A stretch of 64,000 nt of DNA from Ancylobacter oerskovii (GCF_018390555.1 NZ_JAHBGB010000002.1:868001-932000), one strand, 5' to 3'. Shown: positions 49,247 through 58,013, counted from the stretch's first letter. Program-made: numbers and translations. The notes: a model not told the origin generated them from the sequence alone.

Positions 49247-50353
49247 TTAGTCGATGTATTCCAATACCTTGACCATCACGCTGGGAAAGGCTTCCGCCTC
49301 GAAGCCCTCCCGCTTCACCCAGCGGTGGCCGGCCGGCGCCGGCGTGCCGGCGGCCACGCGGGCGCGCCAGACCGTGAGTTCCAGCGCGAAATGGCTGAAC
49401 ACATGGCCGACCGTCCCGTTGAGGGCCTGCCAGGGCGCGGCCAGCGGCGCATGGGCGGCGGGATCCGCCGGCTCCCCCTCCAGCCACGGCGTCGAGGGCA
49501 CCTCGCTCATACCGCCCAGCAGACCCTTTTCCGGGCGGCTGCGCACCAGCACCGCGCCATCGGCCCGCACCGCGAGGAAGGCGACACCGCGCCGTGTCGG
49601 CCGCGCCGCCTTGGCCGCCTTGACCGGGTAGGCCTCGGGATTGCCCTGCGCCTGCGCCACACAACTCCCGCGCCAGGGGCAGAGGATGCAGGCCGGCTTT
49701 CGCGGCGTGCACACCGTGGCGCCCAGATCCATCATCGCCTGCGCGAAATCGCCGAAGCGGGCGTCGGGGAGCAGCGTTTCCGCCAGCGCCCGCAGGCGCT
49801 TCCTCGCCTTGGGCAGCGCTTCCTCCACCGCGAAGAGGCGGGCGACGACCCGCTCCCAATTGCCGTCCACCGGCGCCGCCCGTCGCTCATGGGCGATGGA
49901 GGCGATCGCCGCGGCGGTGTAGGGGCCGATGCCCGGCAGCGCGAGCAGTCCCGCCTCGGTGTCGGGAAACACGCCGCCATGCGCGTCGGCGACGGCGCGG
50001 GCGCAGGCATGGAGATTGCGGGCGCGCGCATAATAGCCGAGCCCGGCCCAGGCGGAGAGCACCTCCTCCAGCTTCGCCGCCGCCAGCGCCGCCACCGTAG
50101 GCCAGCGGGCGAGAAAGGCGGCGTAATAGGGCCGCACCGTCACCACGGTGGTCTGCTGCAGCATGATCTCCGACAGGAACACCCTGTAGGAATCTTGCCG
50201 CGTGCCGGGCGCGGCGCGCCAGGGCAGCTCGCGGCGATGCCGGTCGTACCAGCGCAGCAACGCGCGCGGATCCGGCGCGGCAAGGGCGACGTCGCCACGG
50301 CCGGCCGGCTTTGTCGGCGGCGAAACGGATGCTAGGCTCGCGCGTGCGGGCAT
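49247..50353 (-). CDS. mutY: A/G-specific adenine DNA glycosylase
   Basis: 368 aa. Removes adenine mispaired with 8-oxoguanine. MLQQTTVVTVRPYYAAFLARWP is the usual MutY helix-turn segment. The helix-hairpin-helix is LPGIGPYTAAAIASIAH, and the catalytic Asp follows in APVDGNWERVVAR (family form VDGNV). The iron-sulfur cluster is CTPRKPACILCPWRGSC (Cys-x6-Cys-x2-Cys-x5-Cys). The C-terminal NUDIX-like domain (RRGVAFLAVRADGAVLVRSRPEKGLLGGM ... GTVGHVFSHFALELTVW) reads 8-oxoG. I start at MPARASLASV (50353); the frame stays open far upstream but only as antisense of the next gene. Confidence 0.95.
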   Translation of the reverse strand: MPARASLASVSPPTKPAGRGDVALAAPDPRALLRWYDRHRRELPWRAAPGTRQDSYRVFLSEIMLQQTTVVTVRPYYAAFLARWPTVAALAAAKLEEVLSAWAGLGYYARARNLHACARAVADAHGGVFPDTEAGLLALPGIGPYTAAAIASIAHERRAAPVDGNWERVVARLFAVEEALPKARKRLRALAETLLPDARFGDFAQAMMDLGATVCTPRKPACILCPWRGSCVAQAQGNPEAYPVKAAKAARPTRRGVAFLAVRADGAVLVRSRPEKGLLGGMSEVPSTPWLEGEPADPAAHAPLAAPWQALNGTVGHVFSHFALELTVWRARVAAGTPAPAGHRWVKREGFEAEAFPSVMVKVLEYID

Positions 50354-50509
50354 GGATGCGGTGCGGAAGCTCCCTCGGATGCCTGCCCAAGGTGGGTGCG
50401 CGCCTCGCCCCCGGCAAGCCCGCCGGTGCCGCCGCCCACAGCCTATCCGGCTCGCACGAGCCGGCCGTCTCGTTCCCCGGCTTCCTCGAGCCCGCTTCAG
50501 CTGACCGCC

Positions 50510-51001
50510 ATGCCTCCCCGCTCCCACCCCAAACCGCTCGCCGACCTCATCGACGCGACCATCGCGGCGAGCTGCAAGCAGCGCGGCCTCGCCTCGGTGG
50601 AGATCGTCACCCGCTGGGCCGACATCATCGGCGACGACCTCGCCCGCCGCGCGCAGCCGATCAAGCTCGCCTGGCCCTCGCGGCCGGACAGCGAGGAGCC
50701 CGGCGTGCTGCATGTGCGGGTGGAGGGCGGCTACGCCATCGAATTGCAGCATCTGGCGCCGGTGGTGATCGAGCGGGTGAACCGCTATTTCGGCTGGCGC
50801 TGCATCGGCCGGCTCAGCCTGAAGCAGGGGCCGGTCCCCGTTCTCGCGCGTCCCCGCCGGCGGCCCGAGGAGCCCGGCGCGGAGGAATGCGCCCGCGTGG
50901 GCGCCCGCATCGGCCGCTTCGGCACCATCGAGGACCCGGCGCTCGCCGCCGCCCTGGCCCGGCTCGGCGCGCTGGTGGCGCGCGAGCGCAATCGGAAATG
51001 A
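50510..51001 (+). CDS. DUF721 / DciA-like protein
   Basis: 163 aa. The DUF721 core PLADLIDATIAASCKQRGLASVEIVTRWADIIGDDLARRAQPIKL is followed by VLHVRVEGGYAIELQHLAPVVIERVNRYFGWRCIGRLSLKQGPV. Relatives of DciA load the replicative helicase in bacteria lacking DnaC/DnaI; a similar role is inferred but unproven for this subgroup. It is divergent from mutY across 156 bases and followed by dsbA on its own strand. The mutY-DUF721-dsbA neighbourhood is widely conserved in Rhizobiales. ATG 50510 has no strong Shine-Dalgarno. Confidence 0.9.
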   Translation: MPPRSHPKPLADLIDATIAASCKQRGLASVEIVTRWADIIGDDLARRAQPIKLAWPSRPDSEEPGVLHVRVEGGYAIELQHLAPVVIERVNRYFGWRCIGRLSLKQGPVPVLARPRRRPEEPGAEECARVGARIGRFGTIEDPALAAALARLGALVARERNRK

Positions 51002-51141
51002 CCTTGCGTAAGACGCAAAAACGCTTCACGCAGCAGTGACCAAAGGCGGAGCTGCCGTACCGTTGCCATGATCGCAGGCTCGCTGTAGGCGCATGACTTG
51101 TCCGGGCGAGCCTTTCGGCCGCCTCCGATCTGGAGAGACTC

Positions 51142-51825
51142 ATGATCGACCGCCGCCGCTTCCTCGAAGGCACCGGCACCGTCCTTCTCACCGCGGCGGC
51201 GCTGCTGGCGCTTTCCGGCCCGCGCGGCCTCGGCCTCGGCGAGCTCGGCTTCGTCGGCCAGGCCGATGCGCAGACGGTCGACGCCGCCAAGCTGCTGGAG
51301 GCCGGCCCACTGCCGGACCAGTGGCTCGGCAAGGAGGACGCGCCGGTCACCATCGTCGAATATGCCTCGATGACCTGCGGCCATTGCGCGCATTTCCACG
51401 CCACCACCTGGCCGGTGCTGAAGGAGAAGTACATCGACACCGGCAAGGTGCGGTTCGTGCTGCGCGAGTTCCCGCTCGACATCGTCGCCAAGGCCGCCTT
51501 CATGCTGGCGCGCTGCTCGGGCGAGGGGAAATATTACCCGATGGTCGACACGCTGTTCGACAACCAGAAGAACTGGGCCTTCACCAACAATCCGGCGCAG
51601 GCGCTGCTGGCCATCGCCAAGCAGAGCGGCATGACCGAGCAGCAGTTCAACGCCTGCCTGTCGGACGCCAAGCTGGCCGGCGAGATCGACCAGTCCGCCA
51701 AGCGCGGCGCCGAGCTCGGCGTCGATTCGACCCCGACCTTCTTCATCAACGGCAAGAAGGTGCCCGGCGCCCTCAGCCCCGAGGACCTCGACAAGGAACT
51801 GGCGCCGCTGCTCGGCTCGAACTGA
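51142..51825 (+). CDS. DsbA-family thiol-disulfide oxidoreductase with Tat-like signal
   Basis: 227 aa. The N-terminus MIDRRRFLEGTGTVLLTAAALLAL carries an RRxFL twin-arginine motif before a hydrophobic segment, an unusual export signal for this family. The active-site CGHC is at residues 79-82 (VEYASMTCGHCAHFH), and the cis-proline loop is in VDSTPTFFINGKKVPGAL. Functions in periplasmic disulfide chemistry. The last about 84 bases of the gene are the first unit of a 159-160-base tandem array extending to 52303. GGAGA precedes the ATG at suitable spacing. Confidence 0.94.
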   Translation: MIDRRRFLEGTGTVLLTAAALLALSGPRGLGLGELGFVGQADAQTVDAAKLLEAGPLPDQWLGKEDAPVTIVEYASMTCGHCAHFHATTWPVLKEKYIDTGKVRFVLREFPLDIVAKAAFMLARCSGEGKYYPMVDTLFDNQKNWAFTNNPAQALLAIAKQSGMTEQQFNACLSDAKLAGEIDQSAKRGAELGVDSTPTFFINGKKVPGALSPEDLDKELAPLLGSN

Positions 51826-52303
51826 CCGCGGATGACAGGCCCGGGAACCGCGTCTCCCCGGCGGCCTCGGCGGCGGGATCGGGGGTAGATCCCCGGGGCC
51901 TTCATCAACGGCAAGAAGGTGCCCGGCGCCCTCAGCCCCGAGGACCTCGACAAGGAACTGGCGCCGCTGCTCGGCTCGAACTGACCGCGGATGACAGGCC
52001 CGGGAACCGCACCTCCCCGGCGGCCTCGGCGGCGGGATCGGCGTCGATTCCATCCGGGCCTTCATCAAGGGCATGGAAGTGCCCGGCGCCCCCCGCCCGG
52101 GGAACTCGACAAGGAACTGGCGCCGCTGCTCGGCTCGAACTGACCGCGGACGGATGGCCCGGGAGCCGCGTCTCCCGGGCGGCAGGATCGGCGGGATCGG
52201 CGTCGATTCCATCCGGGCCTTCATCAAGGGCATGGAAGTGCCCGGCGCCCCCCGCCCGGGGAACTCGACAAGGAACTGGCGCCGCTGTCGGCTCGAACTG
52301 AGC
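51742..52303 (+). repeat. tandem array of the dsbA 3' end (four units, period 159-160 bases)
   Basis: Units begin at TTCATCAA: 51742 (inside dsbA), 51901, 52061 and 52220. Each carries the codons for the DsbA C-terminus (LDKELAPLLGSN) and its TGA stop. The first 110 bases of units 1 and 2 are identical. Units 3 and 4 share derived changes (AAGGGCATGGAAGT, and a contracted GCCCCCCGCCCGGGG). Unit 4 has lost one base near its end. The downstream copies lie beyond the first stop and are not translated as part of DsbA. Confidence 0.93.
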
Positions 52304-52522
52304 AAAGGCGACCGATCCAGAAACCGCGCCTCCTGGACCGGCTGCCATGGTCGGCACTTTCAGGAGCGGGACGGATGCCCGGCCATGCCGCCGGCATCCT
52401 GTGCCCGCCTCGAAGCCGGAGGCCGGCAAGAAGCGGCCGGCCCGGCCTCGATGACTTTCACGCTCGCCGGGCGGACAGGCCGGCATGAGCCGAAGGCCCG
52501 CCTCGCCCGGCGCGGCGAGGGG

Positions 52523-53002
52523 TCATTCCGGCAAGATCACCCGCCCCTCGCTATCGAGGGGGAAGGCCGGATTGTGGGCGATCTCCCACGGATGGGCATC
52601 CGGGTCGGCGACATAGCCGGAATAGCCGCCCCAGAAGGTTTCCTGCGCCGGGCGCAGCGCCCGCCCGCCGGCGGCCACCGCCCGGGCCAGCGTCGCGTCG
52701 ACCTCGGCCCGGCTCGACCGGTTGCAGGCGAGCGCTATGCCGCCGAAGCTGCCGAACCGGCCGGGGATCACCCCGGCATCGGCGGCGAGCTCATGGCGGG
52801 GATAAAGCGCCAGCACCACGCCGCCGGCACCCGGCCGCCGCCGGCCATCCGCCTGGAAGAACACCACGCCGGTGGTGCCACGGTCGCGCCGCACCATGCC
52901 CAGCGCCTCATAGAAGGCCGCCGATCGGGCGAGATCCGCGACGCCCAGCGTCACCAGCGACAAAGCGAGCGGCGGCACCTCCGCGATCTCCTCCCTTCGC
53001 AT
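52523..53002 (-). CDS. VOC (glyoxalase/bleomycin-resistance) family protein
   Basis: 159 aa from ATG 53002 (MRREEIAEVPPLALSLVTLGVADL). Two beta-alpha-beta modules of the vicinal-oxygen-chelate fold are visible: LVTLGVADLARSAAFYEALGM, and GGYSGYVADPDAHPWEIAHNPAFPLDSEGRVILPE, a C-terminus typical of a common lyase/dioxygenase-like subfamily. The metal ligands are not obvious. Earlier in-frame Mets (to 53086) are possible but less likely. It is isolated between the dsbA array and a short-repeat region. Function unknown. Confidence 0.85.
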   Translation of the reverse strand: MRREEIAEVPPLALSLVTLGVADLARSAAFYEALGMVRRDRGTTGVVFFQADGRRRPGAGGVVLALYPRHELAADAGVIPGRFGSFGGIALACNRSSRAEVDATLARAVAAGGRALRPAQETFWGGYSGYVADPDAHPWEIAHNPAFPLDSEGRVILPE

Positions 53003-53359
53003 TCTCCCGGCTCCCACAGCCAAACCCGAACATTCCATCGCAGCCTCCCCTGCCTGCATTTCCGCCCCTCCGCGCCGATCCCGCATTGGCAGGAAAGGCG
53101 GCGGAGAGAGCCTGCAACGCCCCGGAGGCCATTGCTGGCAGCATCACCTTCCACGCCCGACTCGTCGCGACCGAGACCTGCTCCCTCGTCGGCACGGCCG
53201 GTGCCCGTCCTCCCGCAACACGGCGGAGGTCCATGCTCTCGCGAATCTCGCCCGCCTCGCCGCCGGCCGGATCCCTTCGCAAGGCCAGGCCTTCCGCCAT
53301 GCCGGCAAGGGGCCGACGGGGACAGGCGAAGACCCCTCCACCACGCAATGTCCACCGCC

Positions 53360-53429
53360 ATCCGCCACATGCCGTCCGCCATGTGCCGTCCGCCATGTGC
53401 CGTCCGCCACATGCCATTCACCACGTGCC
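53360..53429. repeat. 14-base minisatellite, five units
   Basis: Units of the form GTCCGCCATGTGCC: two exact copies in the middle (53374-53387, 53388-53401), flanked by variants ATCCGCCACATGCC, GTCCGCCACATGCC and ATTCACCACGTGCC. It lies just downstream of the radical SAM gene stop, in a 463-base gap with no gene. Confidence 0.85.
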
Positions 53430-53465
53430 ATCCGTCGCTGGCCGCCTCCTTCCCGGCGCCGGCGG

Positions 53466-54728
53466 TCATCCCGGCTCGCCGAACAGCGACAGCTGCTCGC
53501 CCTTTTGCGGCGGGCGGCGGAAATGCCGGGTGGTGAGCCGCACGCTGCGCCGGTTCAGCTCCAGGCGCCGGACGGCGAGCTCGAAGCGGCGCCCCACCGT
53601 CCAGGCATAGGGGCCTGAGCCGGTCATGCGCTGGCCGAAGGCGGCGTCGTATTCCTTGCCGCCGTGCAACTCCTTCACCAGCGACAGCACATGGCGGTAG
53701 CGGTCGGGGAAATGCGCCAGCAGCCATTCCTTGAACAGGTCGCGGATCTCCAGCGGCAGCCGCAGCATCACATAGCCCGCCTCCCCCGCCCCGGCCGCCG
53801 CCGCGGCGTCGAGGATGCGCTCGAGCTCGGCATCGTTGACCGCCGGAATCATCGGCGCCGCCAGCACCGCCGTCGGCACCCCGGCCTCGGAAAGGCGGCG
53901 GATGGTCTCGATGCGCCGCATCGGCGTGGCCGCGCGCGGTTCCATGATGCGCGCCAGCTTGTGGTCGAGCGAGGTCACCGACAGCGCCACCTTGACCAGC
54001 CCCCGCTCGGCCATCGGCGCGAGAATGTCGAGGTCGCGCAGGATCAGCGCCGATTTGGTGACGATGCCCACCGGATGGCCGAAATCGCTGAGCACCTCGA
54101 GGAGGCGCCGGGTCAGCCGCCACTCCTTCTCGATCGGCTGGTAGCTGTCGGTGTTGATGCCGAGCGCGATGGTGCGCGGCTCGTAGCCCGACCTGGACAG
54201 CTCCTTGACCAGCAGTTCCGGCGCATCCGGCTTGGCGAACAGCTTGGTCTCGAAGTCGAGCCCGGCGGAATAGCCCTGATAGGCATGGGTCGGCCGCGCG
54301 AAGCAATAGACGCAGCCATGCTCGCAGCCGCGATAGGGATTGATCGAGCGGTCGAAGCCGACATCGGGGGAGGTGTTGCGGGTGATGATGGTGCGCGCCC
54401 GCTCCGCCGTCACCGTGGTCTGGAAGGCCGGCAGGTCGTCGAGGCTCTGCCAGCCATCGTCGAACGCTTCCCGCGCATGCGGCTCGAAGCGGCCGGCGGC
54501 GTTGGAGAGCGCCCCGCGCCCGCGGCGGCGCTCCGTCTCCACCGCCGGCAGGTCGCCCTCGCCCGCCGGCAGGTCGAGATCGGCGGCCGCGGCGCGCTCG
54601 CGCCGCGCAGCCTCTTCCGCCGCGCGCCCGGCACGCCGCTCCTCCGCCAGCTGCCCGAGATGCTTCGGGGCCGGCGGGGGCCGCAGCGGGGCGGCGGGAT
54701 CGGCAGGGGGCGTGAGGCGGCGTTCCAT
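53466..54728 (-). CDS. PA0069-family radical SAM protein
   Basis: 420 aa. The radical SAM cluster motif is CEHGCVYC (NPYRGCEHGCVYCFARPTHAYQGYSAGLDFETK), Cys-x3-Cys-x2-Cys, with the partner block GINTDSYQPIEKEWRLTRRLLEVL and VPTAVLAAPMIPAVNDAELERIL. The family (TIGR/PA0069) is related to spore photoproduct lyase-type enzymes, but its reaction is unknown. An Ala/Arg-rich N-terminal region of about 70 residues precedes the domain. The start MERRLTPPADPAAPLRPP is at 54728. The gene appears monocistronic. Confidence 0.9.
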   Translation of the reverse strand: MERRLTPPADPAAPLRPPPAPKHLGQLAEERRAGRAAEEAARRERAAAADLDLPAGEGDLPAVETERRRGRGALSNAAGRFEPHAREAFDDGWQSLDDLPAFQTTVTAERARTIITRNTSPDVGFDRSINPYRGCEHGCVYCFARPTHAYQGYSAGLDFETKLFAKPDAPELLVKELSRSGYEPRTIALGINTDSYQPIEKEWRLTRRLLEVLSDFGHPVGIVTKSALILRDLDILAPMAERGLVKVALSVTSLDHKLARIMEPRAATPMRRIETIRRLSEAGVPTAVLAAPMIPAVNDAELERILDAAAAAGAGEAGYVMLRLPLEIRDLFKEWLLAHFPDRYRHVLSLVKELHGGKEYDAAFGQRMTGSGPYAWTVGRRFELAVRRLELNRRSVRLTTRHFRRPPQKGEQLSLFGEPG

Positions 54729-54916
54729 GTTCCCAAGCTAGCGGAATGACGAGAACATATCAAGAACGTCATGCGTTTTCATCGCACGCACCGCTTCACC
54801 TGCCCGAGCTTGTGTTGTAGGCAACGCAAGGATTTGCAGGAGCCGCCGCCGGCGGCGGCTTCCCGATTGCGACAACGGCCGGCAGTTTCGGCGCACAAAA
54901 GGGACGGGCGGACCGC

Positions 54917-55507
54917 GTGATTTCGGTGGTGATTCCGACACGCGAGTCGGGCGGCCTTCTCATACCCACCCTCGCGGCGCTGGTTCCCGGCGCCGCCGCC
55001 GGCCTCGTGCGCGAGGTGCTGCTGGTCGATGGCGCCCCGGAATCCTCCAGCGAGATCGCCGAGGTCGCCGATGCCGCCGGCTGCGAGTATTTGCCCGGCC
55101 CCGCCGATACCGGCGCCCGGCTCCGCCTCGGCGCCGAGGCGGCGCGCGGGCCGTGGCTGATGTTCCTCGAACCTGCCGGGCTGCTGCAGGAAGGCTGGAC
55201 GCGCGAGGTGCGCAGCTTCATCGACCAGGCGGAACGGACCGGCAGCGCCGGCAGCCGCGCCGCCAGCTTCCGGCCCGCGCTCGACGGCTTCGGCCTCGGC
55301 ACCCGGCTGCGGGAGGCCACCACGATGCTGTGGCAGGTCACCACCGGCCGCACCCGGCCGGCGCAGGGCCTGCTGATCCATCAGCGCCTCTACCGCCAGC
55401 TGGGCGGCCATGAGGAGGGCGAACGGGCGCCGCACAGGCTGATCGCGCGCCTCGGCCGCGGCCGCATGGTGCTGCTGCGCTCGCACATGCTGATGCCGGT
55501 GCGCTAG
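54917..55507 (+). CDS. short glycosyltransferase-like protein
   Basis: 196 aa, GTG start at 54917 (MISVVIPTRESGGLLIPTLAALV). The N-terminus is the first strand of a family 2 glycosyltransferase, VREVLLVDGAPESSSEIAEVADAAGC is the second half of the nucleotide-binding site, and AARGPWLMFLEPAGLLQEGW replaces the usual DADD motif. In place of the metal-binding Asp-x-Asp it reads LEPAG, so activity is doubtful or differently coordinated. It lies tail-to-tail with moaB, an arrangement common in Rhizobiales. Confidence 0.8.
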   Translation: MISVVIPTRESGGLLIPTLAALVPGAAAGLVREVLLVDGAPESSSEIAEVADAAGCEYLPGPADTGARLRLGAEAARGPWLMFLEPAGLLQEGWTREVRSFIDQAERTGSAGSRAASFRPALDGFGLGTRLREATTMLWQVTTGRTRPAQGLLIHQRLYRQLGGHEEGERAPHRLIARLGRGRMVLLRSHMLMPVR

Positions 55508-55568
55508 CCGCGCCTCCGCCGCCGCATCCTCCCGGGCCGCATCGTCCCGTGCGGCATCCTCCCGCGCG

Positions 55569-56147
55569 TCAGCTCTTCGCCTTGTCGCGCTTCAGGTGCT
55601 CGTCCAGCCGGGGCAGGATCTCGACGAAATTGCAGGGCCGGTGGCGGATGTCGAGCTGCTTGACCAGGATCTCGTCCCAGCCGTCGCGACAGGCGCCCGG
55701 CGAGCCGGGCAGGCAGAAGACGTAGGTGGCGTTGGCCACCCCCGCGGTCGCCCGGCTCTGCAGCGTCGAGGTGCCGATCTTGGCGAAGGACACCATGTGG
55801 AAGACGGTGGAGAAGCCCTCCATCCGCTTCTCGAACAGCGGCTCGACCGCCTCCGGGGTGACGTCGCGGCCGGTGAAGCCGGTGCCGCCGGTGGTGATGA
55901 CCACGTCGATGCCGGCATCGGCGATCCATCCGGCGACGCGGCTGCGGATCGCCTCGACATCATCCGGCACGATGGCGCGGTCGGCGAGACGATGCCCGGC
56001 CGCCTCGATGCGGGCCGCCAGCGTGTCGCCGGAGCGGTCGTCGGCCAAAGTGCGGGAGTCGGAGACGGTCAGCACCGCGATGGCGAGCGGCACGAAGGGC
56101 CGCTCGGCGGCGGCAGGCGATGGCTGGAACGTCGTCGGGTGGGACAT
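55569..56147 (-). CDS. moaB: molybdenum cofactor biosynthesis protein B
   Basis: 192 aa. MogA/MoaB fold: PLAIAVLTVSDSRTLADDRSGDTLAARI at the N-terminus, DVVITTGGTGFTGRDVTPEAV (the MPT-binding TTGGTG loop) in the middle, and FCLPGSPGACRDGWDEILVKQLDIRHRPCNFVEILPRL at the end. Adenylates or transfers molybdopterin in Moco synthesis. I start at MSHPTTFQPS (56147), the better match to family length. Adjacent genes do not belong to the moa pathway. Confidence 0.92.
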   Translation of the reverse strand: MSHPTTFQPSPAAAERPFVPLAIAVLTVSDSRTLADDRSGDTLAARIEAAGHRLADRAIVPDDVEAIRSRVAGWIADAGIDVVITTGGTGFTGRDVTPEAVEPLFEKRMEGFSTVFHMVSFAKIGTSTLQSRATAGVANATYVFCLPGSPGACRDGWDEILVKQLDIRHRPCNFVEILPRLDEHLKRDKAKS

Positions 56148-56240
56148 GGCAACGGCCTCGAAAGCGTCGGGGGGATACCGATATGTGGTGGCCATCGCCA
56201 CCTTTCGAGCCCCGGCCGCCGGCGGCCGGGGCCTTTCCCC

Positions 56241-57149
56241 TCAGATGTTGCCGCTGCCGAAGGTGTTGCACTGCTGCAGCGAGCCGGATTGCAGCCCGCG
56301 CTTGAACCAGCTCACCCGCTGCGCCGACGTGCCATGGGTGAAGCTGTCCGGCACGGCATAGCCCTGCGACTGCTTCTGCAGCCGGTCGTCGCCGATGGCG
56401 GAGGCGGCGTTCAGCGCCTCCTCGATGTCGCCGTCCTCGAGGATCTTGAAGCGCGCATCGGCGTGGTTGGCCCACACGCCGGCCAGGCAGTCGGCCATCA
56501 GCTCGACCCGCACGGACAGCTGGTTGGCCTCGGCGCGCGACACCTGCTGCTGGCGCTCCTGCACCTTGGCGAGCAGGCCGATCTGGTTCTCGACGTGATG
56601 GCCGACCTCGTGGGCGATCACATAGGCGGCGGCGAAGTCGCCGGAGGCGCGGAAGCGGGTCTTCATCTCCTGGAAGAAGGAGAGGTCGAGATAGACCTTC
56701 TGGTCGAGCGGGCAATAGAACGGCCCCATCGCCGATTGCGCCGCGCCGCAGCCCGAGCGGGTGGAGCCGGAGAACAGCACCATGCCGGGGTCCTTGTAGG
56801 TCTTGCCCTGCTGCTTGAAGATCTCCGACCAGACGTCCTCGGTCTGGGCGAGCACGGTGGCGGCGAATTGCCCGAGCTGGTCGTCCGGCGCGCCGCGATT
56901 CGCACTCTGGCTCGGCTGTTGCTGCTGCTGGGACTGGCCGCCGCCGCCCATCAGGATCTCGGCGCCGCCGATCAGCACCGCCGGATTGATGCCGGTCGCC
57001 CAGGCGATGAGGCCGACGATGATCAGCCCGCCAATGCCGAGGCCGCCGCGTCCACCGGGCACCCGCCCGCCGCCGAGGCCGCCGCCGAGGCCGCCCTGGC
57101 CCCGCCGATCCTCGACATTGTCGCTGCGCCGGAAATCTTCCCACCGCAT
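56241..57149 (-). CDS. neutral zinc metallopeptidase (YpfJ family)
   Basis: 302 aa from MRWEDFRRSDNVEDRRGQGG, the family N-terminus. A glycine-rich stretch leads into a single membrane helix (about 39-58, GLGIGGLIIVGLIAWATGINP). The zinc motif HEVGHH is at residues 180-185 (AAAYVIAHEVGHHVENQIGLL), and the third ligand region is RVELMADCLAGVWANHAD. Conserved Cys pairs (SGCGAAQSAMGPFYC) suggest a periplasmic fold with a disulfide. Substrate unknown. Start chosen at the second Met (57149) on family grounds. Confidence 0.93.
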   Translation of the reverse strand: MRWEDFRRSDNVEDRRGQGGLGGGLGGGRVPGGRGGLGIGGLIIVGLIAWATGINPAVLIGGAEILMGGGGQSQQQQQPSQSANRGAPDDQLGQFAATVLAQTEDVWSEIFKQQGKTYKDPGMVLFSGSTRSGCGAAQSAMGPFYCPLDQKVYLDLSFFQEMKTRFRASGDFAAAYVIAHEVGHHVENQIGLLAKVQERQQQVSRAEANQLSVRVELMADCLAGVWANHADARFKILEDGDIEEALNAASAIGDDRLQKQSQGYAVPDSFTHGTSAQRVSWFKRGLQSGSLQQCNTFGSGNI

Positions 57150-57325
57150 GGTCGCCTCCTGCACCCGTCACTCGCCGGCCATAACGGTCCGAACCCGGAC
57201 CATAATAGGGGGAGCGGCGGTGATCCAGCCACACCCGTGCAGCAATGCGCGGAGCCGCCGCCGGTTCCATGGTCCGGCGGCGGTCTTCGCTACAGGCAGG
57301 CCGGATCGGACCGGCGCGTCGCGGC

Positions 57326-57982
57326 TCACGCCGGGACGGAAAGTCCGGCCACGAAGCGGTGCGTCAGGCCGAGATCCGGCGAGGACAGGCCATGGCCGGC
57401 CGGCAGTACCTGGCGTGTCACCTCCGCGCCGGCGCCCTTCAGCGTGGCGGCGAGGCGGGCGGCGTCCGCTGCCGGCACGATCGGGTCGGCATCGCCGGAC
57501 AGTAGCAGCACCGGCGTGCCGGGGATCGCCGCCACCGGATCGGCGAAGCGCGAGTTCTCCGCAAAGGGCGACATGGCCCGCAGCAGCACCGCGCCGGCGA
57601 GCGTTCCGGGCCGCAGGAGCAGCATCGCCGCGGCGATGTTGGCGCCGTTGGAGAATCCGATCGCCACCGGCGCCGGCACGTCCTCCTGCGCGCGGATCGC
57701 GTCGACGAAATCGGCGAGCTCATGGGTGCGGGCGGCGAGGTCCTCCTCGTCGAACACCCCTTCGGCGAAGCGGCGGAAGAACCGGTTGGCACCGCCTTCG
57801 CGCACCTTGCCGCGCGGCGAGATCAGCGCCGAGCCCGGCGCCACCCGCTCGCCGAGCCCGAGGAGGTCGTCCTCGTTGCCGCCGGTGCCGTGCAGCAGCA
57901 GGATCGGCGGGCGGCCCGGCGCGGAGGCCGGCACATAGCGGTGGACGAAGGTCGAGGGCGCGGCGGCGCGGGCGGCGGTCAT
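57326..57982 (-). CDS. alpha/beta hydrolase (phospholipase/carboxylesterase, MhqD-like)
   Basis: 218 aa. The oxyanion strand PPILLLHGTGGNEDDLLGLGERVAPGSALISPRGKV is followed by the nucleophile elbow region VAIGFSNGANIAAAML (G-x-S-x-G) and the catalytic Asp and His in LLLSGDADPIVPAADAARLA and VLPAGHGLSSPDLGLTHRFV. It follows a ring-cleaving-dioxygenase-like gene on the same strand, 70 bases away, with a long hairpin between. The pair resembles the mhqO-mhqD arrangement known from quinone-stress operons in Firmicutes, so a role in breaking down quinone-derived or aromatic electrophiles is inferred. Confidence 0.9.
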   Translation of the reverse strand: MTAARAAAPSTFVHRYVPASAPGRPPILLLHGTGGNEDDLLGLGERVAPGSALISPRGKVREGGANRFFRRFAEGVFDEEDLAARTHELADFVDAIRAQEDVPAPVAIGFSNGANIAAAMLLLRPGTLAGAVLLRAMSPFAENSRFADPVAAIPGTPVLLLSGDADPIVPAADAARLAATLKGAGAEVTRQVLPAGHGLSSPDLGLTHRFVAGLSVPA

Positions 57983-58013
57983 GTCAGCCTCCTGTCGGAG
58001 AAGAATGAAGGAA

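Noticed and set aside
51093-52301. A 402-codon plus-strand frame that stays open through all tandem units of the dsbA array
   Set aside because: It is out of frame with DsbA in the region that has the CGHC motif; it stays open only because stop codons are rare in that frame of the repeated GC-rich sequence.
50785-52305. A 506-codon minus-strand frame across the dsbA array
   Set aside because: Repeated Arg/Pro/Gly peptides reflecting the tandem units; no domain and no plausible start.
53360-53429. CRISPR-like short repeats
   Set aside because: The 14-base units are directly contiguous with no spacers.
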